21,687 bases of DNA from an uncultured Eubacteriales bacterium (GTDB taxonomy: Bacteria > Bacillota > Clostridia > Oscillospirales > CAG-272), in NCBI GenBank assembly GCA_900547725.1, contig URHR01000031.1, positions 1 to 21,687 on the forward strand, written 5' to 3'. Under the pieces are notes generated by a model. It saw only the letters and a list, made by a program, of their open reading frames with translations. It was not told where the DNA came from and searched no databases. Shown piece by piece: positions 15,129-21,687 of the stretch. Within the stretch, counting starts at the first letter, position 1; each line of letters begins with the position of its first letter. The position numbers and the translations under genes are program-made.

Positions 15129-16340
15129 ATGAAAACGGTGGAAGGCGGCGTTTGCGCCGCAAAAGGATTTTATGCCGCAGGCATACATTGCGGCATCCGG
15201 AAGAACAAAACGAAAAAGGACCTCGCGCTGATCTACAGTGAAAAGAAAGCGACGGCGGCGGCAGTCTATACCACCAATCTGGTAAAAGGCGCTCCGCTTG
15301 CCGTGACAAAGAAGCATTTGGCGGACGGGATGGCACAGGCGGTGATCTGCAACAGCGGAAACGCCAACACCTGCAATGCAAACGGCGTGGAGATAGCCGA
15401 AGAAATGTGCTCGCTTCTGTCGGAAAAGCTCGGCATTCCCGCAGACGATGTGGTGGTTGCCTCCACAGGAGTCATCGGTCAGCCGCTTGACATTGCGCCG
15501 ATTGCCGACGGAATCCCGCAGTTGGTTGCGGCGCTCGGCAAGAATTCCGAATCCGCAGCGCAGGGCATCATGACTACGGACACCAGACTCAAGGAAATCG
15601 CCGTGGAATTCCGGATCGGCGATGCGGTCTGTCACCTCGGCGGAATTGCCAAAGGATCGGGTATGATTCACCCGAACATGGCAACCATGTTGGTCTTTCT
15701 GACAACGGACTGTGCGATCAGCGCGGAAATGCTGCAAAAAGCGCTCTCCTGCGATGTTTCGGAAACCTTCAATATGGTCAGCGTGGACGGAGATACTTCC
15801 ACCAACGACATGGTTACGGTTCTTGCCAACGGGATGGCAGGCAATACGGAAATCAATGCAGACGGAGCGGACTTTGAGGTCTTTATGCAGGCGCTCAACA
15901 CGGTAACCGTTTACCTCTGCCGTTGCATTGCCGGGGACGGAGAAGGTGCTACCAAGCTTCTCGAATGCAGGGTCACAGGCGCTGCAACGAGCCGGATTGC
16001 CAAGACCGTTGCCAAGAGCGTGATCTGTTCCTCGCTGACCAAAGCCGCCATGTTCGGCGCGGACGCCAACTGGGGACGCGTGCTGTGCGCCATCGGGTAC
16101 AGCGGCGCCGATGTGGACGTTGCGAAGATCGACGTTGCCTTCCGCTCCCCCAAAGGCACGGTTGCGGTATGTAAAAACGGCGCGGGAATTCCGTTTTCCG
16201 AAGACGAGGCAAAGGCGATCCTGTCGGAAAGCGAAATCGAAATTCTGGTTGAACTGAATTCCGGAAATGCCGCTTCCACTGCATGGGGATGCGATCTGAC
16301 CTATGATTATGTAAAAATCAACGGCGACTACAGAACATAA
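15129..16340 (+). CDS. argJ: Bifunctional glutamate N-acetyltransferase / ornithine acetyltransferase
   Basis: Moves the acetyl group from N-acetylornithine to glutamate and, in bifunctional members, also acetylates glutamate from acetyl-CoA, which would explain why no argA is seen. The 403-residue precursor carries the self-cleavage motif KGSGMIHPNMATM; cleavage is expected between A185 and T186, with T186 as the nucleophile. ICNSGNANTCNANG forms part of the active site and the end DYVKINGDYRT is typical. AGGAGG precedes the ATG. Whether it is mono- or bifunctional cannot be settled from sequence alone. Confidence 0.96.
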   Translation: MKTVEGGVCAAKGFYAAGIHCGIRKNKTKKDLALIYSEKKATAAAVYTTNLVKGAPLAVTKKHLADGMAQAVICNSGNANTCNANGVEIAEEMCSLLSEKLGIPADDVVVASTGVIGQPLDIAPIADGIPQLVAALGKNSESAAQGIMTTDTRLKEIAVEFRIGDAVCHLGGIAKGSGMIHPNMATMLVFLTTDCAISAEMLQKALSCDVSETFNMVSVDGDTSTNDMVTVLANGMAGNTEINADGADFEVFMQALNTVTVYLCRCIAGDGEGATKLLECRVTGAATSRIAKTVAKSVICSSLTKAAMFGADANWGRVLCAIGYSGADVDVAKIDVAFRSPKGTVAVCKNGAGIPFSEDEAKAILSESEIEILVELNSGNAASTAWGCDLTYDYVKINGDYRT

Positions 16341-16353
16341 TACGGGAGATAAC

Positions 16354-17241
16354 ATGGACATTACAAACGCAAAGCGGGCAGAGGTACTGGTACACGCTCT
16401 GCCGTATATTCAGGAATATACCGGAAAGATCGTGGTCGTCAAATACGGCGGGAACGCCATGATTAACGAAGAGCTGAAAGACTCGGTCATGAAAGACATT
16501 GTTCTGCTCTCCCTGATCGGCGTCAGAGTGGTGTTGGTACACGGCGGCGGTCCGGAAATCACCGATATGCTGAAGAAAATCGGGAAAGAAAGCGTATTTG
16601 TGGACGGTCTGCGCGTCACCGACAAGGAAACCGCGGACACCGTACAGATGGTTCTTGCGGGAAAGGTCAACAAGAGCCTTGTCGCGCTGATTGAAAACAA
16701 GGGCGGAAACGCCATCGGGCTGTCCGGCATGGACGGGCGCATGATCGAGGCAAAGGTCAAGGACGAGCGCCTCGGATTTGTGGGAGAGATCACCAAGGTT
16801 CATGTTGCTCCGATTCTGGATGTCATTGACAAGGGGTACATTCCCGTGGTTTCCACCGTCGGTTGTGACCGCGAGGGAAATGTATACAATATCAACGCCG
16901 ACACTGCGGCGGCAAAAATTGCGGGCGAACTCGGCGCGGAAAGTCTGATCTCCATGACCGATATTGCAGGGATTCTCCGCGACAGAAACGACCCCGCCAC
17001 GCTGATCCCCGTTATCCGCACGGCGGATGCACCGAAGCTGATCGCCGACGGCGTCATCAGCGGCGGCATGATTCCCAAAGTAGAGTGCTGTATCAACGCC
17101 ATCCGCTGGGGGGTCAACCGTGTTTTCATCATCGACGGGCGCATCCCGCACGCAATTCTGATCGAAATGCTGACCAACGAGGGCATCGGTACGATGTTTA
17201 CGGGAAGTATCCCCTCCCCGCTTCCGAAAGGAGAACAGTAA
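16354..17241 (+). CDS. argB: Acetylglutamate kinase
   Basis: Phosphorylates N-acetylglutamate. The 295-residue amino-acid-kinase fold shows VVKYGGNAM near 27 (ATP lysine), VHGGGPEI near 63, GLSGMDG near 130 and a GGMIPKVECC segment near 233. The presence of an N-terminal helix before VVKYGG is a trait of arginine-inhibited hexameric enzymes, so feedback inhibition is possible (inference). CGGGAG precedes ATG 16354. The stop shares one base with the argD start (TAATG). Confidence 0.96.
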   Translation: MDITNAKRAEVLVHALPYIQEYTGKIVVVKYGGNAMINEELKDSVMKDIVLLSLIGVRVVLVHGGGPEITDMLKKIGKESVFVDGLRVTDKETADTVQMVLAGKVNKSLVALIENKGGNAIGLSGMDGRMIEAKVKDERLGFVGEITKVHVAPILDVIDKGYIPVVSTVGCDREGNVYNINADTAAAKIAGELGAESLISMTDIAGILRDRNDPATLIPVIRTADAPKLIADGVISGGMIPKVECCINAIRWGVNRVFIIDGRIPHAILIEMLTNEGIGTMFTGSIPSPLPKGEQ

Positions 17242-18425
17242 TGCAACCGGATATTCAGGTTCTGGACAGCCAATACGTCGCCGACACCTATCGCCGCTTT
17301 CCCGTAGTCCTCAAACACGGGAAAGGGTCTTTGGTTTATGACGAAAACGAAAAAGAATATATTGACCTTTCCTCCGGCATCGCGGTGAACACCTTCGGCT
17401 TCGCCGACGACGCATGGCAGGCGGCAGTCACCGCGCAACTCGGCACACTGCAACACACCTCCAACCTTTACTATTCCGAACCGTGTGCCGTACTTGCTTC
17501 CATGCTCTGCGAAAAAACCGGCATGAGCAAGGTCTTTTTTTCCAACTCCGGAGCGGAAGCCAACGAGTGCGCCATCAAAGTTGCGCGCAAGTACGCGCAG
17601 GACAAAAAAGGAAAAGAATACTACCATATCATTACGCTTGTAAACAGCTTTCACGGGCGGACAATTACCACGCTTGCGGCAACCGGACAGGACGTTTTCC
17701 ACCGGGATTTTACGCCGCTGACCGAAGGATTCCACCATGTGGCGGCGGGGGATCTTGACGGCGTGCAGAAACTGCTTGACGCCTACCCCACTGCCGCCGT
17801 GATGATTGAGATTGTTCAGGGTGAGGGCGGCGTCATTCCGTTGGAAAAGGCCTTTGTGAAGGATCTTGCCGCCCTGCTCCGCGCACGCGATGTCCTTCTG
17901 ATCTGCGATGAAGTGCAGATCGGAAACGGCAGAAGCGGTATGCTTTACGGGTATATGAATTACGGCATACAGCCGGATATTTTCACCACTGCCAAAGGGC
18001 TTGGCGGCGGGCTGCCGATCGGCGCTGCCGTGTTGGGAGAAAAGGTAAAGGATGTGCTGAAACCGGGCACGCACGGCTCCACCTTCGGAGGAAACCCGGT
18101 GTGCTGTGCGGGTGCGATTTCCATTCTTTCCCGTCTGAATGAAGAAACGCTTGCCGGGGTTCGGGAACGCTCCGAATATATCATGAACGAACTGACCGGA
18201 GTCCCCGGTGTACGCTCCGTAACCGGACTCGGGCTGATGCTCGGGGTGGAAACCGAGCGCCCGGCGGCGGACGTGATCCGGGCGTGTCGGGAAAGCGGCG
18301 TTCTGGTCATCAGCGCCAAGGAAAAAGTGCGGCTGTTGCCTGCGCTGAACATTCCCATGCCGCTGTTGAAACAGGCAATCCAAATTCTGAAACAAGTCTG
18401 CGCCGGCGGACAGGAGGGCATATGA
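17241..18425 (+). CDS. argD: Acetylornithine aminotransferase
   Basis: Transfers an amino group from glutamate to N-acetylglutamate semialdehyde using PLP. The 394-residue product has the PLP lysine K252 in FTTAKGLGGGLPIG, the ICDEVQ aspartate D223, SNSGAEANE for phosphate binding and NSFHGR. The frame is open upstream to 17085, but ATG 17241 has AAAGGAG in front and matches the family length. It starts on the last base of argB and overlaps argF by four bases (ATGA). Confidence 0.97.
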   Translation: MQPDIQVLDSQYVADTYRRFPVVLKHGKGSLVYDENEKEYIDLSSGIAVNTFGFADDAWQAAVTAQLGTLQHTSNLYYSEPCAVLASMLCEKTGMSKVFFSNSGAEANECAIKVARKYAQDKKGKEYYHIITLVNSFHGRTITTLAATGQDVFHRDFTPLTEGFHHVAAGDLDGVQKLLDAYPTAAVMIEIVQGEGGVIPLEKAFVKDLAALLRARDVLLICDEVQIGNGRSGMLYGYMNYGIQPDIFTTAKGLGGGLPIGAAVLGEKVKDVLKPGTHGSTFGGNPVCCAGAISILSRLNEETLAGVRERSEYIMNELTGVPGVRSVTGLGLMLGVETERPAADVIRACRESGVLVISAKEKVRLLPALNIPMPLLKQAIQILKQVCAGGQEGI

Positions 18426-19423
18426 ATACTTTCAAAGGCAGAGATTTTCTGAAACTGTTGGACTTTACCCCGGCGGAGATCGGGGCATTGTTGGATCTTT
18501 CGGCGGATCTGAAAGCAAAAAAGAAAAGCGGTGTGCCGCACCGCCTGTGCGAGGGAAAAAACCTTGCCCTGATTTTTGAAAAAACCAGCACCCGCACCCG
18601 CTGCGCCTTTGAGGTGGCTGCAAGGGATCTCGGCATGGGGGTCACATATCTGGATCCGGGCGGCTCTCAGATCGGCAAAAAGGAGAGCATTGCGGACACC
18701 GCCCGCGTGCTTTCGGGTATGTTTGACGGCATCGAATACCGCGGTTTCGGGCAGAGCATCGTAGAAGAACTCGCAAAGTATGCCTCCGTCCCGGTTTTCA
18801 ACGGTTTGACGGACGAGTTCCATCCGACGCAGATTCTGGCGGATTTTCTCACCGTCCGGGAGCACTTCGGTCAACTGAAAGACATCCGTTTCACCTATAT
18901 GGGAGACGCCCGCTTCAACATGGGCAACTCCCTGATGGTAGGCTGTGCCAAGATGGGTCTGCACTTTACGGCAGGCGCGCCGAAAGGGTATTTCCCGAAT
19001 CCCGCGCTGATTGCCGAGTGCGAAGAAATTGCGAAAGAAACCGGCGCCACCCTGCGCTTTTGCTCAGACCCCGTAGAAGCCGCGCGGGATGCGCAGGTGA
19101 TTTATACCGATGTCTGGGTTTCCATGGGAGAACCGGACGTGGTATGGGCGGACCGTATCGCGGCGCTTTCCCCGTATCAGGTAAACGAAGCGCTGATGAA
19201 AAACGCCGCGCCAAACGCCGTTTTCATGCACTGCCTGCCTGCTTATCATGACAAAAACACGGCAATCGGCAAGGAAAAATGCGAAAAATTCGACAGAGAC
19301 GCCATGGAAGTGAGCAACGACGTATTCGAGAGCGCGCAGTCGGTCGTCTTTGAGGAAGCGGAAAACCGGATGCATACCATCAAAGCCGTACTCGCCGCCA
19401 TGATCGGGGGCGCCGAGGCATGA
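18422..19423 (+). CDS. argF: Ornithine carbamoyltransferase
   Basis: Makes citrulline from ornithine and carbamoyl phosphate. The 333-residue protein has the carbamoyl-phosphate loop STRTR at 56-60, FHPTQ at 133-137, DVWVSMGE near 230 and HCLPA (catalytic Cys271) at 270-274. The last two separate it from aspartate carbamoyltransferase. An upstream open frame reaches 18284, but ATG 18422 with AGGAGG is the clear start. It overlaps both neighbours by ATGA, and the next gene makes its substrate. Confidence 0.97.
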   Translation: MNTFKGRDFLKLLDFTPAEIGALLDLSADLKAKKKSGVPHRLCEGKNLALIFEKTSTRTRCAFEVAARDLGMGVTYLDPGGSQIGKKESIADTARVLSGMFDGIEYRGFGQSIVEELAKYASVPVFNGLTDEFHPTQILADFLTVREHFGQLKDIRFTYMGDARFNMGNSLMVGCAKMGLHFTAGAPKGYFPNPALIAECEEIAKETGATLRFCSDPVEAARDAQVIYTDVWVSMGEPDVVWADRIAALSPYQVNEALMKNAAPNAVFMHCLPAYHDKNTAIGKEKCEKFDRDAMEVSNDVFESAQSVVFEEAENRMHTIKAVLAAMIGGAEA

Positions 19424-20481
19424 AGCGGTACCTTGTCTTTTCCGACGGCGAAGTGATTGAGGGCATTGCGTTCGGCGCAGCGCACGCCGCCGTGGGAGAA
19501 CTGGTATTCACCACCGGCATGGGCGGATATATTGAAACGCTGACCGATCCCAGTTATGCAGGGCAGATCATTCTGCAAACCTTTCCGTTGATCGGCAATT
19601 ACGGAATCATCCCCGAAGATTTCGAAGGCGAAAGCGCCGCGCGCGGATATGTGGTGCGGGAGTGGTGCGAACGCCCCTCCAACTTCCGCTGTGAAATGAC
19701 GCTGGGCGCTTACCTGAAAAAGGCAGGCATCCCCGGGATCTGCGGGGTGGACACCCGGGCGATCACAAAAAAGATCCGCGAGCACGGCGTAATGAACGCC
19801 ATGATCTCCGACACGAAAGATGTCGATCTTGCCGCCATCGCGGCATACCGTGTGCGCGATGCCGTGGCGGCGGTCTCCTGCAAAGAATCCTACACCGTTT
19901 CCCCCGATACCCCTTTGCACCGCGTGGTACTGTTGGACTATGGCTGTAAAAAGAATATGATACGGGAGTTGGTGAAGCGCGGCTGTGCCGTACAGGTGCT
20001 TCCCCACACCGCCACGGCAAAGGAGATTCTTGCGCTTGCGCCGGATGGAGTCATGCTTTCCAACGGTCCGGGCGATCCCGCCGACAACAAGGCGGAAATT
20101 GCCACGGTGGCGGAACTTGCAGGCAGGCTGCCGATTTTCGGCATCTGCCTCGGGCATCAGCTTCTGGCGCTGGCGCTCGGCGGAAAAACCGAAAAGCTGA
20201 AATACGGCCATCGGGGGGCCAACCAGCCCGCGGTGCAGGTAAGCACCGGGCGGGTGTTCATCACCAGCCAGAACCATGGCTACGCGGTCGATCCGAAGAG
20301 CCTTGACCCGAATATTGCCATTCCTGCATTCACGAACGTGAATGACGGAACCAATGAGGGCCTGAAATATGTCGGTAAGAACATCTTCACCGTGCAGTAC
20401 CATCCGGAAGCCTGCCCGGGACCGCAGGACTCCGCGTACCTGTTCGACCGCTTTATTAACATGATGGGAGGAAATAACTAA
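19420..20481 (+). CDS. carA: Carbamoyl-phosphate synthase small subunit (glutaminase)
   Basis: Releases ammonia from glutamine for the large subunit. The 353-residue protein has the N-terminal CPSase domain (LVFSDGEVIEG ... GVDTRAITKKIR) and a class-I glutamine amidotransferase domain with triad C243 (GICLGHQ), H328 and E330 (QYHPEACPGP). Being last but one in an arg operon, it is the arginine-linked copy, possibly one of two in the genome. Its stop shares a base with the carB start, and GGGAGG for carB lies inside its last codons. Confidence 0.96.
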   Translation: MKRYLVFSDGEVIEGIAFGAAHAAVGELVFTTGMGGYIETLTDPSYAGQIILQTFPLIGNYGIIPEDFEGESAARGYVVREWCERPSNFRCEMTLGAYLKKAGIPGICGVDTRAITKKIREHGVMNAMISDTKDVDLAAIAAYRVRDAVAAVSCKESYTVSPDTPLHRVVLLDYGCKKNMIRELVKRGCAVQVLPHTATAKEILALAPDGVMLSNGPGDPADNKAEIATVAELAGRLPIFGICLGHQLLALALGGKTEKLKYGHRGANQPAVQVSTGRVFITSQNHGYAVDPKSLDPNIAIPAFTNVNDGTNEGLKYVGKNIFTVQYHPEACPGPQDSAYLFDRFINMMGGNN

Positions 20482-21023
20482 TGCCGAAGAATCCTGATAT
20501 TAAGAAAGTTCTTGTACTTGGATCTGGCCCGATCGTCATCGGCCAGGCTGCTGAATTTGACTATGCCGGAACCCAGGCCTGCCGTTCCTTAAAGGAGGAG
20601 GGCATTGAGGTTGTTTTGTTAAACTCCAACCCGGCAACCATTATGACCGATAAAGACATCGCAGACCGCGTTTACATCGAGCCGCTGACCCTGGAAGTGG
20701 TAGAACAGCTCATCAAAAAAGAAAAGCCGGACAGTGTGCTCCCGACCCTGGGCGGCCAGGCCGGATTAAACCTTGCCATGGAGCTGGAAGAAGCAGGCTT
20801 CTTAAAAGAGAATAACGTCCGCCTTATCGGTACCACTGCTTTGACCATCAAGAAGGCCGAGGACCGTGAGATGTTCAAGGAAACCATGGAGAAAATCGGC
20901 GAGCCGGTGGCTCCGTCTGATATCGTGGAGAACGTGGAAGATGGTCTTCGCATCGCGGATAAGATCGGCTATCCGGTTGTGCTTCGTCCGGCATACACCC
21001 TGGGCGGCAGCGGCGGCGGCATT
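20481..21023 (+). CDS. carB: Carbamoyl-phosphate synthase large subunit, N-terminal ~180 residues only (broken)
   Basis: The first ~180 residues are unmistakable: VLGSGPIVIGQAAEFDYAG, LNSNPATIMTD, LPTLGGQAGLNLAMEL and VVLRPAYTLGGSGGG, the start of the ATP-grasp domain. A normal CarB has about 1070 residues, so ~85% is missing. After GGSGGG (codons 175-180) the family would continue with IA-type residues; instead the frame passes into an unrelated repeat protein without a stop. The head uses four TTA leucine codons in ~180, while I noticed none in carA, so it may itself be foreign. As it stands this gene could not make a working synthase. Confidence 0.9.
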
Positions 21024-21687
21024 TGGTCAAGCGGCACGCTGACCCTGACGGGCAGCGCTGCTGTCCGCGACAACACCATTCGCGATAACACAAGCAGAAC
21101 AGGCGCTGCTTTCGGCGGCGGCATTTATTCCGCAGGCACGCTGACCATTGAAGAAAGCGCCGCGGTCACCGACAATTCGCTTAACAACAGCGGTGCGAAC
21201 GGCGGCGGCGTGTATGCGGCAAGCGGCTCGGTGACGCTCCGCGACAACGCAAAGATCACGAGCAACTCGATTCTGAATGCAACGAGCATGATGCGCGGCT
21301 GCGGCGTCTTCATTGCAAACAGTGCGACGCTTTCCGTCTTCGGCGCAGTGCAGGTGACCGACAACCGTGACAGCTACAGCATCCCTGCCAATGTTCTGTT
21401 AAACGGCACGGACAACGTTAACCCCATCACCGTCATCGGCGCGCTGAACGGCGCAAGCATCGGTGTGCGCGTGCCCGGCTCTGTGCTGGATACCATTGAC
21501 GACACGCATACGGTCACCATCGCCACGGCAGCAGCCGAGGGTTGGATCGCCGACGGCAGCTTCACCGGCGACAACGACGAGTACCCCCTGCGCACAAGTG
21601 CCGACGGCAAGACCGCACAGCTCTGCAACCATATCCACACATGGACGTATACCACCTCTGCGGCGGACACGGCGGACGGCGAGACCG
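21003..21687 (+). CDS. Fragment of a right-handed beta-helix surface protein, in frame with carB head; runs off window
   Basis: From 21003 to the last base the carB frame stays open and encodes repeats of the form GGG(I/V)(W/Y)..SGTLTL...A.V.DN (three clear units about 35 residues apart), as in polymorphic beta-helix adhesins. A globular stretch with ALNGASIGVRVPG follows, then CNHIHTWTYTTS, a Cys/His/Trp motif I recall from repeats in gut Firmicutes surface proteins. Neither a start codon with ribosome site nor a signal peptide of its own is present, so the true N terminus is missing. It most likely belongs to another locus joined here by assembly. Confidence 0.75.

Noticed and set aside
14043..16361. 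772-codon minus-strand frame over argC-argJ
   Set aside because: Antisense of clearly identified arg genes; low-complexity shadow sequence and no translation signals.

Overview
The window reads as a fragment of a Clostridia (Firmicutes) genome, most likely a gut Oscillospiraceae/Ruminococcaceae-type bacterium. This is inferred from strong AGGAGG-type ribosome binding sites, TTGACA-17-TATAAT promoters, lipobox lipoproteins, a PocR/AraC regulator, GLUG-like surface proteins, and two kinds of palindromic repeat that I recall from gut Firmicutes. It has the look of a metagenome-assembled contig, and the right end appears to be chimeric.

Left part (1-8923, all genes on the minus strand). The edge (1-340) holds two copies of a ~112-bp repeat. 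Between them sits a CCA-ended, tRNA-like fold followed by a terminator. Next comes a GH63/GH37-like glycosidase with its own promoter. The genes beyond it, in transcription order from 8923 leftward, are: AraC-type regulator with a PocR sensory domain, sugar-type ABC solute-binding lipoprotein, secreted metallophosphoesterase lipoprotein, cytoplasmic metallophosphoesterase. A 232-bp MITE-like palindromic element follows, then a large secreted beta-helix protein and a 44-codon gene ending at a strong terminator. No ABC permease or ATPase is present.

Centre (8924-11567). A divergent control region carries two sigma-A promoters. A near-perfect 28-bp site sits 10 bp upstream of each -35 box, in the same orientation relative to each promoter. 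This suggests the AraC regulator controls both its own operon and the GH42 beta-galactosidase gene (9321-11252). The two sides together look like a glycan sensing, binding and degradation locus. Two terminators close the GH42 unit.

Right part (11568-21687, plus strand). This is a compact arginine operon, argG-argH-argC-argJ-argB-argD-argF-carA-carB. It is driven by one promoter whose -10 box is overlapped by a perfect ARG box, with a second, 17/18-matching box 52 bp upstream. Most genes overlap by 1-4 bases, so translation is probably coupled. No argA is seen in the window; bifunctional ArgJ allows the cyclic acetyl pathway. ArgC is the short, type-2 form.

carB breaks after about 180 codons. 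At a glycine-rich stretch (21003-21023) the frame runs without a stop into a beta-helix surface protein that continues off the window. The carB head also differs from the upstream genes in leucine codon use. I read this as most likely an assembly chimera rather than a real fusion, but it needs read-level checking.
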